Shown here: positions 15,442-24,574 of the stretch, in pieces
How the letters are laid out: each line of letters begins with the position of its first letter
How positions within the stretch are numbered: position 1 is the first letter of the stretch
Assembly (NCBI RefSeq): GCF_017744695.1
Contig: NZ_JAGIAS010000001.1
Span: 1,455,013-1,519,012 of the forward strand
DNA length: 64,000 nt
Origin: Dyadobacter sp.
GTDB taxonomy: Bacteria > Bacteroidota > Bacteroidia > Cytophagales > Spirosomataceae
Reading direction: 5' to 3'
Notes under the pieces: generated by a model
What the model was told of the DNA's origin: nothing
Databases searched by the model: none
What the model saw: the letters and a program-made list of their open reading frames with translations, nothing else
Position numbers and translations under genes: made by a program

Positions 15442-17226
15442 CTATTTCACAAAAGGCTTGATCGCATTGCCCAGCAGGCTGTAACCCTTTTCATTGGGAT
15501 GCAGGCCATCAGAAAATAGCGATTCGTCGATTTTGCCATCTTCTTTCAGGAACACTTTACCCGGGTTCACAAACAGCACATCGGCTTCGCCGGTGATCTG
15601 TACCAGTTTGTCGTTCAATGCAGCCACGCGTTGCTCTTGCTGGCGGCGTGGGTAAATGCCCATCATCACGATCTGCGCCTGCGGCTGGCGATATTTAATC
15701 GCTTTAATAAGTTGCTTCCAGCCTGCCGCAATTTCCTCGTCGCTGTTTAACCCGAGATTATTCGTACCGATATTGATGAAAATCTGTTTCGGTTTGAAAC
15801 CATCCAGTTCTCCGTGATAAACACGCCAAAGCACATTCTCGATACGGTCCCAACCATAACCCATATTCACTGAATTTTTCCCGAAAGTGTTGCCCCAGGA
15901 AGATTCACCTACCGCTCTGGGTCCTTTGGGTAAGCCGCCCCAGAAATGGGTGATCGAGTTACCGATCACCACCGTGACAGGCGAGGCCTTACGGTTTAGT
16001 TCGAGTACTTCCGAATGCCTCTTTTCCCAGTCATAATTATGCAATTCGCGCATTTGAGTTACCGGGCGGGTCGTCGAAAGGTCACCTGACGGTTCATGGA
16101 GAATCTGTCGCAAATGCTTTTCATAGCCATCGGCATATTGCAGCATTCCCAGGTCCGTTGGATGCGTTCCATCCACTGTCGATTCGTAGGTTTGTCCGAA
16201 ATCTGTTTTCGGTATCAAATAAATATTCTGAAAACCCTGCGACTTTAATGCCGCGAAAGCGTCCTTCAAAACCTCATTGACTTCTACATAATAATGCTTG
16301 CTTTGCGGATTGATATCCTCGTCGGTATATCCGGCGTGCTCCGCAACGACAATGGGAACATCCGGCCGCTTCTGGCGAAGTGTTGTAACGGTACTGATTA
16401 CGCGTCTTTTAATTTCCTCCTTCGTAATGCCGAGCTTGGAATCCGGCCTGATCGTCAGGTTGGGAAGGCAATCCAGCACGTAAACATTTGCATCGATCTC
16501 TCCCAAAAGGTCCACTACTTCGCTTTCCAGTCTCCCATTTCCCGAAAAACCAAGGTTAATCAACGGCCGGTCCATTTTCCGGCTCAGTATCGATGTCCAC
16601 GCCATACCCGGCCGCGATGCACACGCCCCCTGGGCAATGGACGTGCCATAAATGACGATCGGTTTGTCGGGTCGTACCGCCAGAGGAGTGAACTCCGTTC
16701 CTTCCGGTGTGCCGATTTCGAGCCATTTCACACTGTTATAAAGCGGCAGGAACAACCGGTACTCCCTTCCATGTTTGTGGTAGCTATCGTTCGCGGACAG
16801 GTTTCTGAAATCGTAGGTAATAGTATCCCCAAATGCATATTTGCCGGCACACCAGCGCCAATCGCCGTCACTCGTGATTGCGTAAAGGTCCACACCGCTC
16901 ACGCCCGTCGCAGGCATATGTGGGAGCGCGTGCTTACCCCCGACTGCGTAGCGGATCTTGATTTCGGAAGAATTGGCACGGAAACGGATCATCAGCCCCG
17001 CCGACTGGTTCGACAAATTCCAGACGACATCCCGCACCTGCTTTTCGGCCCGCGCCGGCAGCCGGTCATACGGATTTTTCAACTCCCTGGTAGGCCAGGC
17101 CTGCCCTTCCACGACAGGAAAAGTAGCTGTTTGAGGATTCCACCAGACATACTGGCTAGTCTGTGCTAAAACCTGAACGCTTAGCAACAGGCCCAGACAC
17201 ATATTTGAAATTGATCTGAAAAGCAT
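15442..17226 (-). CDS. Secreted protein with two SGNH/GDSL hydrolase domains
   Basis: Seen: a signal peptide (about 1-22), then a beta-sandwich SGNH N-terminal domain. The first SGNH hydrolase carries the nucleophile block IVIYGTSIAQGACASRPG (near residue 206), the Gly block NLGFSGNGRLE and DGTHPTDLG. A second complete SGNH hydrolase follows, with TVVIGNSITHFWGG (near 420), IFINIGTNNLG and SDGLHPNEKGYSLL. Each domain retains Ser, Gly/Asn and Asp-x-x-His. Family role: carbohydrate or peptidoglycan O-acyl esterase; the substrate is inferred only. The tandem fusion is longer than usual single-domain members. The ATG at 17226 is preferred over one 21 nt upstream because it opens the signal peptide directly. 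Confidence 0.83.
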   Translation of the reverse strand: MLFRSISNMCLGLLLSVQVLAQTSQYVWWNPQTATFPVVEGQAWPTRELKNPYDRLPARAEKQVRDVVWNLSNQSAGLMIRFRANSSEIKIRYAVGGKHALPHMPATGVSGVDLYAITSDGDWRWCAGKYAFGDTITYDFRNLSANDSYHKHGREYRLFLPLYNSVKWLEIGTPEGTEFTPLAVRPDKPIVIYGTSIAQGACASRPGMAWTSILSRKMDRPLINLGFSGNGRLESEVVDLLGEIDANVYVLDCLPNLTIRPDSKLGITKEEIKRRVISTVTTLRQKRPDVPIVVAEHAGYTDEDINPQSKHYYVEVNEVLKDAFAALKSQGFQNIYLIPKTDFGQTYESTVDGTHPTDLGMLQYADGYEKHLRQILHEPSGDLSTTRPVTQMRELHNYDWEKRHSEVLELNRKASPVTVVIGNSITHFWGGLPKGPRAVGESSWGNTFGKNSVNMGYGWDRIENVLWRVYHGELDGFKPKQIFINIGTNNLGLNSDEEIAAGWKQLIKAIKYRQPQAQIVMMGIYPRRQQEQRVAALNDKLVQITGEADVLFVNPGKVFLKEDGKIDESLFSDGLHPNEKGYSLLGNAIKPFVK

Positions 17227-17298
17227 AAAATTGAAAACGGACACCAATGTATCGCTACAAAAGTGTCCGTCAGGCTATTTCTCCCGTTTGGAAGAGCA

Positions 17299-17742
17299 TT
17301 ATTTCACGATCACGCCATCCGCAATAAACGTCAGCTCATCTTTCGACTCTGTGATATTCGCTATTTCCTCCTTGCTCTTACCCGCATCCTGCGCATAGTG
17401 CTTTAAATGCTCCACAGGTACTGTTGTTTTCCTGGCTTCTCCTTCAAAAACCACTGTTTTACCGGCAATATCTTTGGGCACAAAAAACGCGTAGTCTTTA
17501 AAAACAACCCGCATGGTTTCGCCATTATCCAGGTTAACCTTCATCCAGCAGCCCTTCACCTGGCAAACCGACTCCACGGTACCCGTCACCTTCGCCTGCA
17601 TTTCATTCTTATCACCCATTTTCGCCGGAAGCGCCGTCGCCGCAATCGCCTTTTTATCATCAATCTGCTTGCCGAAGTTGCTTTGAGCTCTGGCGAAAGA
17701 TACCGTTAAAATTACCACGAATATTGAAAGCAGTTTTTTCAT
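17299..17742 (-). CDS. DUF4920 domain-containing secreted protein
   Basis: Signal peptide at residues 1-19 (FVVILTVSFARAQ), then a compact OB-like domain. Its hallmark segment, GTVESVCQVKGCWMKVNLDNGE, contains the conserved paired cysteines and GCWM, followed by VFKDYAFFVPKDIAGK. That is the DUF4920 signature, a Bacteroidota periplasmic family of unknown function; the cysteines suggest metal or heme binding, but that is speculation. 147 residues is the usual size. It is a separate small unit on the minus strand between the giant PKD protein and the SGNH esterase; a TAACTTTA element (7 of 8 to the -7 consensus) lies about 40 nt upstream. Confidence 0.85.
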   Translation of the reverse strand: MKKLLSIFVVILTVSFARAQSNFGKQIDDKKAIAATALPAKMGDKNEMQAKVTGTVESVCQVKGCWMKVNLDNGETMRVVFKDYAFFVPKDIAGKTVVFEGEARKTTVPVEHLKHYAQDAGKSKEEIANITESKDELTFIADGVIVK

Positions 17743-17818
17743 AGTGCTAATGGTTTAGAAGTGTGTTTCATTTGATCAACATAAAGTTAACACCTCCCGC
17801 AATACAATCAAAACCACC

Positions 17819-20800
17819 CTATTCCAGCACCTCCACCCAGCCCTTGCAGTGATTCCCTTGCGGTGTATCGACGACGTAGAGGTACGTGCCGTTGGCAATC
17901 CCTTTCCCCCAATCGTTCTTGTAATCAGTCGATTTGAAAATTGATTTCCCCCAGCGGTTGAAAACTTCCAGTGACGATGAAGCGACGGGGACGATGAAAA
18001 AATCGTTCTTCCCGTCGCCGTTCGGGGTGATAACGTTACTTAATGTGAATGCGGGTTCCGCACTGATTTTTTTGGAAGCCGTGAGCGAGCAACCGGCCGT
18101 ATTGTAGGCCGTCAACGTAATGGTATACTCCCCGGGGACTTCGTAAATATAGTTCTTCACCTCCGTGTCGGTTATGGGATTACCGGTTCCCATATTCCAT
18201 TCGTAACGCTGCGCTTTGCCTGTTTTGTTGGTTAAGGAATAGGAAAACGGCTCATTACACGCCCCACCCGATTGCACCACTTCAAAATCCGGTGCGTAAG
18301 ACTGGTCGACTCTTACCGTAATTTCACGCAGCGGACGGCAGCCATCTTCATACATGCCTTCGATCACGTAGGTGGTTGTTTGCGTCGGCTTTACAGTCAC
18401 CGATTTCCCGATCGTTTCTTCCAGGCCCGTTGTTGCGTGCCATTTGTATTTCGGCGCGTTACCCGAGACAGTCAGCGTCACCGTAGCGCCCTGGCATACC
18501 TCGGTGTCGGGCATGCCGATGAAGTCGGCCTTTCTCTCGACAGCCAGTTTTACTTTTTCAGTTACTTTACAACCGGCATTATTGCTGATTTCAACCGTGT
18601 ATTCCGTCGTTTCTTTTACCGTAGCAACCGGCGTAGCAATGTTCGCATTATCCAGCCCTGTCGCAGGTGACCATTTATATTGCGTACCGCCGGCCGCACT
18701 CAGTTTAACAATACTGTTTTCACAAACCGTCGTATCCCCGGTAACTTTTGTCACCAGTGTTTCGACTACAACTTTTTTTTGGGCCACATCCATTCGCTTG
18801 CAGCTCAAACGGTTGTAGGCCGTAAGCGTGACGGTGTATTCGCCTGGCTTGCTAAATGTGTATTCCGACTGCCCTTCATCCCTAGAAATTGTATTTCCAT
18901 TAACCTCCCATATGTAGTCCACCCCGCCTTCACTCGTGTTTACAAATGTCAGTTCCAGGGGTGCACAGCCGCGAAGCACGCCCTTGGTTTGGCCCTTGTA
19001 AACATCGAAATCTGCCTTTAACCGGTCGATATCGATTTTAAAAGCCGCATTATTGCAGTTATCGCTGTTGTTGGTTTCCGACCAGGCTTGTGGCGTCGTT
19101 GGGAAATGGCTGCCTCCACAGGCGCAAGTAGCGTGGTAAATCATCCCATTTTTATCAAACCGGCTCGTTCCTCCATCCACATGATCGCCTTGCAGGCGCG
19201 TGTCACGGGCAAGACTTCCAAAAAATGTGGCGTAAAGGAGAGATTTTGCGCCCTGTTCCAGAATGGCTATATAAAAGTTGTTTCCGTTGGTAGTGGGCTG
19301 AATGGCATCATCCGTAACGGGTAAGCCGGCCGTGCTGCTGGCCACGTTGTTATTGGTCCCGCTATTGACATTCCCTCCCCAGCCAGCGAGGTAAATGTTC
19401 CCGCATTCGCTTACCAGGAAGGCCGTCGGCGAAATATCCGGCGTACCGCGCCCGGAACCTATGATGGTCGAGAACAGGGTTTGGGTCAACGACGCATTCA
19501 ATGCATGTACGAACTGTCCGCTTTTTGCATTCCGGTACACGCCCTGACTCACCGGATAGCTGCCCGTTGTGAGCCCATACACATACACCTGGTTACCCTG
19601 ATCGATGTCCAGCAAATAAGCACCATCCTCCTTATCGGTGCCAAGATAGGTCAGTGCCGATAGCTGATCATTCACAAAACGCGCTACGAAACCATCTTCT
19701 GTTCCTTTCAACGCCGATTGATAAGCCCCTGCTTTGGTCTGCAAATTGCCGCTTTGGGATATCCCTGCCACAAATACCTCGCCATTCGCAGCTACTTTCA
19801 ATGAATGCGCCGCGTCCCATTTGTCGCCGCCCAGGTAGGTCGACCACAGCAGTTGATCCAGGCCGGCGGAGAGCTTCAAAACCACGCCATCCTGTCCGCC
19901 TCCCAACTTACTTTGAGCGGGGTTTTTCAAAGGAAAATTGGCAGAATTGGTCGACGAAACCACATATACCTGGTCGTTTTTATCCACTCCTATTTCTCCC
20001 CGAAAACTATCCCCGTAATTCCGTATCGTTACGTTACTCGTCACGCTCACGCCATCGTTGCCGCTACCGCCTGCGAACGTGGAGCCTGTAAGCTGGTTAC
20101 CGGCAGCGTTGAGTTTGGAAACAAAAAGATCACTTCCATTCGTCATCTCGATTCCCGAAATCGGTTCTGTACGTGTCCCACCTCCGAAAACCTTCTGAAA
20201 TGCATTGCCTCCGGTTGGAAAATTCCTGGAAGAGGTCGTTCCCAGAATCAGCAATTCCTTCCGGCTATTTACAATCAGACTCGCAGGAACATCCCCATCA
20301 TTACCTCCGAGAAAAGTCGCATAGAGCAGATCAGAGCCATCGGGGTTGAACTTCATTATCGAAACATCGACCAAACCACCAAATTTGACTTGAAATGCCC
20401 CCTTTGTCGCGGGGAAATTGGTACCAAACACGGTACCGCCCGAATAGAGGTTACCCTCATCGTCATACGTCGCGGTGTGGCCCCAGTTGTCGGCTACGGA
20501 ACCGGAATAAGTCGAGAAAATGAGTTCCGGGTCGATTGTCAGCGGCAATGACTTATTATAACCTGAGGGCAACTCAAAATGCACGATATCATCTTCTGAA
20601 AGACGAAATGCAGACGGCACCTCCGTGGCACGCGCATTGCTGCCTGACTGGAATGAATACGGTTGCGCCTCCCTGATGTCCCCCACCGAAGTTTTGATCA
20701 CGATCTGGCCCGATTCATTTAAGGCTACCTTTTCCGCTCCTTTGTATTGAAAACTGATCCGGGACGCATCCGCACCGGGTTTGACTATGAATTCATATTT

Positions 20801-21280
20801 GAGTTTCGCCTGATTGATGTAAACACGGAGGTTGATATCGGGGTAAATATTTTCATAAATCACCTCCTCAAAACCATTCACGCCACTCGCCCAGGTACTG
20901 GCGTCATTTCCAAGGAAGTAGTTGAAACGTCCTTTACTTGTCTTTAATGGCTGGTGTCGCACATTCTGAGAAGTATTAAGAAACGTAACTTCCACCCCAT
21001 GCGCACGAAGGCCGGGGGCGCTCATGTCCTCGCGTGTGCCGGGCGCCTGTGCGTGACCCTTCGCGTGCATGGCGGATACTTTTGCGCCGTCATAAAGTAC
21101 GTAAAGCAGTGAATGCGACTGCAAAAACAGAAAACCGCCAGGAATAGCGGCCCGGAAGCGGATATCGCTGTCCCATTGTCCTTTGTTTTCGATAAAGTAG
21201 GCCGAAGCAGCCCGGGAATGGTCGGCTGTGCGGACGATAATCAGAAACGATATGAAGAGAAGCCGTAAAGTTTTCTGCAT
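17819..21280 (-). CDS. Giant SBBP/PKD-repeat surface protein with T9SS type B (CHU_C) tail
   Basis: 1153-residue exported protein. Seen: a signal peptide (1-24), then an N-terminal domain beginning YFIENKGQWDSDIRFRA (DUF7948-type). SBBP-type beta-propeller repeats follow (about 265-690; for example LLWSTYLGGDKWDAAHSLKV). Several PKD/Ig-like modules come next (FDVYKGQTKGVLRGCAPLEL, YTVTLTAYN, EYTITLTAYNTAGCSL), and last a gliding-motility-type C-terminal domain, NVITPNGDGKNDFF, EVFNRWG, NGTYLYVV. The CHU_C tail is the sorting signal for type IX secretion. It is the last gene of a minus-strand run 21 bp after the ABC ATPase; a cell-surface adhesin or gliding role is likely but unproven. Confidence 0.88.
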   Translation of the reverse strand: MQKTLRLLFISFLIIVRTADHSRAASAYFIENKGQWDSDIRFRAAIPGGFLFLQSHSLLYVLYDGAKVSAMHAKGHAQAPGTREDMSAPGLRAHGVEVTFLNTSQNVRHQPLKTSKGRFNYFLGNDASTWASGVNGFEEVIYENIYPDINLRVYINQAKLKYEFIVKPGADASRISFQYKGAEKVALNESGQIVIKTSVGDIREAQPYSFQSGSNARATEVPSAFRLSEDDIVHFELPSGYNKSLPLTIDPELIFSTYSGSVADNWGHTATYDDEGNLYSGGTVFGTNFPATKGAFQVKFGGLVDVSIMKFNPDGSDLLYATFLGGNDGDVPASLIVNSRKELLILGTTSSRNFPTGGNAFQKVFGGGTRTEPISGIEMTNGSDLFVSKLNAAGNQLTGSTFAGGSGNDGVSVTSNVTIRNYGDSFRGEIGVDKNDQVYVVSSTNSANFPLKNPAQSKLGGGQDGVVLKLSAGLDQLLWSTYLGGDKWDAAHSLKVAANGEVFVAGISQSGNLQTKAGAYQSALKGTEDGFVARFVNDQLSALTYLGTDKEDGAYLLDIDQGNQVYVYGLTTGSYPVSQGVYRNAKSGQFVHALNASLTQTLFSTIIGSGRGTPDISPTAFLVSECGNIYLAGWGGNVNSGTNNNVASSTAGLPVTDDAIQPTTNGNNFYIAILEQGAKSLLYATFFGSLARDTRLQGDHVDGGTSRFDKNGMIYHATCACGGSHFPTTPQAWSETNNSDNCNNAAFKIDIDRLKADFDVYKGQTKGVLRGCAPLELTFVNTSEGGVDYIWEVNGNTISRDEGQSEYTFSKPGEYTVTLTAYNRLSCKRMDVAQKKVVVETLVTKVTGDTTVCENSIVKLSAAGGTQYKWSPATGLDNANIATPVATVKETTEYTVEISNNAGCKVTEKVKLAVERKADFIGMPDTEVCQGATVTLTVSGNAPKYKWHATTGLEETIGKSVTVKPTQTTTYVIEGMYEDGCRPLREITVRVDQSYAPDFEVVQSGGACNEPFSYSLTNKTGKAQRYEWNMGTGNPITDTEVKNYIYEVPGEYTITLTAYNTAGCSLTASKKISAEPAFTLSNVITPNGDGKNDFFIVPVASSSLEVFNRWGKSIFKSTDYKNDWGKGIANGTYLYVVDTPQGNHCKGWVEVLE

Positions 21281-21301
21281 AGTCCGCGCGGCAAAGTTTT
21301 T

Positions 21302-21922
21302 CTATTTGAACGCAGAAACCGAGATGATATTTTTACAAAATTCGTATTCCTGCTGCACATTTGAACCCAGTAAAACTAACTGATTCTGTGTATTATCCAT
21401 TACGTGATCGAGGTACCAATTGATGCCTTGCACATCCAGATTTGTCGTTGGTTCATCGAGAAAAACCACTGGCACATCCGACAGAAACGCCAGGCCCAAT
21501 TTCACCCGTTGCTTCATACCCGACGAAAAATGCCGGATAATCTTCCCGCTGGCGTGCGGAAGCTGAATAAAATCCTCGAAATCCTTCGCCGAAATCCCGT
21601 TTTTGAACGGTTTGAACTTGCTATGAAACTCGATCTGCTCACGCAATGTAAACTCCTCGATCAGTTCCAGATAGGGAGCAGCGATAACCATGTGCTTATA
21701 CCAATGGTCAGTCTCGATTTCTTTACCACTTCGGTCCGTGTACGCTATTCTACCTTCGGAAACGGGGATCATCCCTGTTAGCAGTTGCAGTAGTGTCGAC
21801 TTACCGCTTCCGTTCGGCCCCACAAACACATACTTTTCACCGGCCTCGAGCTCGAAACTGGCATTTCTGACAATCCACTCTTTGATGAACTTCTTCCCTA
21901 TTTTATCAACTGTTATCTGCAC
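21302..21922 (-). CDS. Stand-alone ABC transporter ATP-binding subunit, degenerate
   Basis: 206-residue ABC ATPase. Seen: Walker A GPNGSGKST (35-43), ABC signature FSSGMKQR (about 132-139) and Walker B VVFLDEPTTNLD (about 151-162). Odd: the Q-loop region reads IAAPYLELIEEF with no Gln, and the H-loop position reads LLGSNVQQEYEF with Asn in place of the switch His. Both catalytic elements therefore appear replaced. No permease gene is adjacent; it sits 23 bp after bla and 21 bp before the giant PKD protein gene. It could be an orphan ATPase serving a distant permease or a regulatory protein rather than a transporter motor. Confidence 0.85.
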   Translation of the reverse strand: MQITVDKIGKKFIKEWIVRNASFELEAGEKYVFVGPNGSGKSTLLQLLTGMIPVSEGRIAYTDRSGKEIETDHWYKHMVIAAPYLELIEEFTLREQIEFHSKFKPFKNGISAKDFEDFIQLPHASGKIIRHFSSGMKQRVKLGLAFLSDVPVVFLDEPTTNLDVQGINWYLDHVMDNTQNQLVLLGSNVQQEYEFCKNIISVSAFK

Positions 21923-21945
21923 TGGTTCTTTCTGATATTCTTTTA

Positions 21946-22836
21946 TTATTTACCGCCGTAGTAATCCCATACGGCCTTCGCGATCCGGGCAATCACCAGT
22001 TCGCGCGTATCGATGGCTGCGGAAGCGTCTGAGACGAACACTACCACCGCAATGGCCCTTCCATCGGGCAATTTCATAATACCTGCGTCGTTCGTCGCAG
22101 CCGCAATACCCTTGTCGTTGGTATTGGAAGTCCCCGTTTTATGCGCCACTTCGGTACCCTTCGGCAACAGTCCCTTGATCCTTTTCAAACCGGTAGGACC
22201 TTCAACCAATATTTTCCAAAGAACATCATGGCTCGTTTTCGACAACCTACTGCGCTCGTAGGCGATTTGCAGCAATTGAAGGTAGGCCGACGGCCGGGCG
22301 TAGTTGGTGTACTGTACTTCCCAACCCGCCTTCATTTCCTTTTCGGTCGCAACGATCGCAATATCTTTCACACCCAGTGAATGAATGTAGTCGTTCACCT
22401 TTTTTGTCCCGCCCGCCAGTTCAAAAAGAATGTCGCAGGCATTATTATCGCTTTCCGAAACGGAGTAGCTGAGCAGTTCGCCAATAGTAATATCAAAATC
22501 CTGGCTGGAATGTTTATCCCGCATCGGACTGTGCGTCTTCTGGTCGAGCTGTGCCTGGGTGACGTGTATCTTTTGATCCAGTTTCAATTTCCCTTTGTCG
22601 ACCAGATCCAGTACCGCGATCGCCAGCGGGAATTTGAATGTACTTTGCATCGGGAACTTGTGATTCTGGTTGATCAGCAGCGTTTCCTTTGTTTTCAAAT
22701 CCATCACTCCCACGCCGACGATACCTTTCGCTTCCGCGCTAATTCGCTCGATTTCAGATTTGAGCTTCGCCTGCTGGGCAAATGCGGTGATGGGAAACAG
22801 TAATATGAAAACTGAAAACCGGGCGAATCTGATCAT
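21946..22836 (-). CDS. bla: Class A beta-lactamase, subclass A2-like
   Basis: Periplasmic serine beta-lactamase. Seen: a signal peptide (1-20), S65-T-F-K68 (SxxK), S129-D-N131, Glu165 in ATEKEM (the general base position) and K233-T-G235 in AHKTGTS. All four class A elements are intact, so hydrolysis of penicillins or cephalosporins is expected. The wording PMQSTFKFP and the extended region around residues 100-115 resemble Bacteroidota CepA/CfxA-like A2 enzymes. Unusual context: it lies inside a run with a CorC-like protein (32 bp upstream) and an orphan ABC ATPase (23 bp downstream), with no regulator or mobile element. It is likely a resident chromosomal gene. Confidence 0.9.
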   Translation of the reverse strand: MIRFARFSVFILLFPITAFAQQAKLKSEIERISAEAKGIVGVGVMDLKTKETLLINQNHKFPMQSTFKFPLAIAVLDLVDKGKLKLDQKIHVTQAQLDQKTHSPMRDKHSSQDFDITIGELLSYSVSESDNNACDILFELAGGTKKVNDYIHSLGVKDIAIVATEKEMKAGWEVQYTNYARPSAYLQLLQIAYERSRLSKTSHDVLWKILVEGPTGLKRIKGLLPKGTEVAHKTGTSNTNDKGIAAATNDAGIMKLPDGRAIAVVVFVSDASAAIDTRELVIARIAKAVWDYYGGK

Positions 22837-22868
22837 ACAGTATTTTGAGGCTTGATGATGATTGTTAA

Positions 22869-24068
22869 CTATGAACGTTCGGCTTTCCGGTCTTCGATGG
22901 TCAGTTTCACGAGTTCGATGCGTGTGTCCTGAACAGAAACGATCTGAAAAGAATAAGGCGGGATATCTACCACTTCATTTTCATCGGGCAAGTCGCCGCA
23001 GAAATGAATAAGCATACCGGCTATTGTATCATAATCGCCTTCGGGAAGCTCCCAGCCATATTTTTCATTCAAATAGTCGAGCTCATGACGTGCGCTGAGC
23101 ATGTACGTATGATCGTCGAGCTGTCGTTCGGTCCAGTCTTCGGTGGTATCATATTCGTCCTGGATTTCTCCGAAAATCTGCTCCACGACATCCTCGACGC
23201 TTACCAGGCCGGATGTACCACCAAATTCGTCGACTACCAATGCAATGCTGCGGCGCTCTTCGAGAAAGCGCAGCATCAGGTCCCGTGCGGGCATGGCCTC
23301 GGGCACGATCAGGATCGGTGTGATAATGCTGCTGATTTCTTTCGGCTTTTTAAACAATGACAATGCATGACAATAACCCAGCACCTCATCGACAGACTCT
23401 TTATGCACGATGATTTTGGAATGGCCGCTCGTCAGGAATGCAGTACGGAGGTCCTCGATAGTCGCATTTACATTCACCGCCGAGATTTCCGTCCGCGGGA
23501 TCATACAATCCCGAATTCGCAAATCTTTGAAATCCAATGCATTGATAAACATCTTCTCTTCGATGCTGTGATCGTCGAAATCGGGATCGTCGGCCGAGAT
23601 AATGTCATCACGCAGCGAAGGTGACAGGATATTTTCTTTCACAAACGGCTCGATCACCCAATAGAGCGGCGTCATAAGCCATTCGCCAAAACGTACCGGA
23701 AATGCTTTCAGGTCCAGTACTTTGGGAAAACTACGTCCGATTTTGACCCAACTCGAATAGCTGCCCATCCACAAAACAGCCAGTGCGGCGAACAATGCGA
23801 TGATTAACAGCCAATTCTGTGTGCCGCTACTAAGCTCGAACAACGGAAAAATCGCGATCACCCCCATAAAACAGCCCAAAGCGACCGATGCCAGGCGTAT
23901 CATCCGGAGAATGCGCCGCCAGTAGAGCGTCTGCTCGACCTGCTCATTCTTTTCGTGCCTGAGCGCGTACCGGTCGATCCACACATCCAGCAACACCGAT
24001 CGCACCGCTCCATAGTAGCCCGCCAGCATGAAGAATACGATGGTCGTAACCAGGAATATCAGGTTCAT
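22869..24068 (-). CDS. Hemolysin/CorC family CBS protein, GldE-like
   Basis: Seen: an N-terminal membrane domain (helices near 4-24, 62-78 and 86-104) taking the CNNM position but poorly conserved. Two CBS domains follow (about 180-310; starts DLRIRDCMIPRTEISAVNV, and the second contains ALVVDEFGGTSGLVSVEDV). A C-terminal CorC_HlyC domain (about 325-395; LPEGDYDTIAGMLIHFCGDLPDE) ends the protein. This layout is shared by magnesium/cobalt efflux CorC proteins and by GldE, the Bacteroidota gliding-associated paralogue; I cannot separate them here. The start ATG overlaps the stop of the small upstream gene by 4 bp (ATGA), a sign of translational coupling. Confidence 0.82.
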   Translation of the reverse strand: MNLIFLVTTIVFFMLAGYYGAVRSVLLDVWIDRYALRHEKNEQVEQTLYWRRILRMIRLASVALGCFMGVIAIFPLFELSSGTQNWLLIIALFAALAVLWMGSYSSWVKIGRSFPKVLDLKAFPVRFGEWLMTPLYWVIEPFVKENILSPSLRDDIISADDPDFDDHSIEEKMFINALDFKDLRIRDCMIPRTEISAVNVNATIEDLRTAFLTSGHSKIIVHKESVDEVLGYCHALSLFKKPKEISSIITPILIVPEAMPARDLMLRFLEERRSIALVVDEFGGTSGLVSVEDVVEQIFGEIQDEYDTTEDWTERQLDDHTYMLSARHELDYLNEKYGWELPEGDYDTIAGMLIHFCGDLPDENEVVDIPPYSFQIVSVQDTRIELVKLTIEDRKAERS

Positions 24069-24334
24069 TTCTTTATTTTTTTAGCCGGTTTGGAGTGGAT
24101 TGCAGGACCGCCGACAGCCGATGTCTTATTCGGCGCTGCCCCCGGCTCACCTCCCTGTTTCGCAAGCGTGGCAGCTTTCAAGCGGCTGAATTGGAATAGC
24201 AAAAAACAAACAATGCACAATAGTAAAAGCCAGTAGCTTTCTAATAGCCCGGCGCGCCGGAATTCGAGCACCCAAAGCACGAGAAACCCGAATGCGAGGG
24301 CCAGGAAAATCGTCCGGATCAGTTTGGAATTCAT
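24065..24334 (-). CDS. Small two-helix membrane protein, hypothetical
   Basis: 89 residues, not recognised. Seen: two hydrophobic helices (about 8-24 and 32-48) with an N-terminal MNSKLIRT, then a polar, Lys/Pro-rich C-terminal tail ending KPAKKIKK. It is the first gene of the minus-strand run, overlaps the CorC-like gene by 4 bp and has a consensus promoter about 58 nt upstream. It could be an accessory subunit of the CBS protein; that is inference from coupling only. Confidence 0.7.
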   Translation of the reverse strand: MNSKLIRTIFLALAFGFLVLWVLEFRRAGLLESYWLLLLCIVCFLLFQFSRLKAATLAKQGGEPGAAPNKTSAVGGPAIHSKPAKKIKK

Positions 24335-24391
24335 TAATGAAGGATCTTCTTAAACATGCGGGGTTTAAGGCCCCATTTTTTCATTGATTTT

Positions 24392-24399
24392 CAAAGATA
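24392..24399 (-). promoter_or_regulatory. Promoter -7 element (TATCTTTG, minus strand)
   Basis: Forward CAAAGATA, an exact consensus upstream of the small membrane protein/CorC-like/bla/ABC/PKD run. The roughly 50-nt leader holds a GGGG/CCCC hairpin. Confidence 0.6.
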
Positions 24400-24574
24400 C
24401 CACAGATTGCGCCAAAACGGTCATCCGTGTATTAATCTTCGTTTCAACGCATAATAAACCATACATAACTCGGTCATTTCCCCCTAAAATAGCTAACTTG
24501 CAGGGATTGCCGTACAATTCAGGGCCGACACTTGAATTGTAAAATTAATTCTTGAAAAAATATCCTTTATTACT

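Noticed and set aside
21946..22836. Acquired, mobile beta-lactamase
   Set aside because: No transposase, integron or inverted repeats nearby, spacing fits a resident operon, and composition looks like its neighbours.
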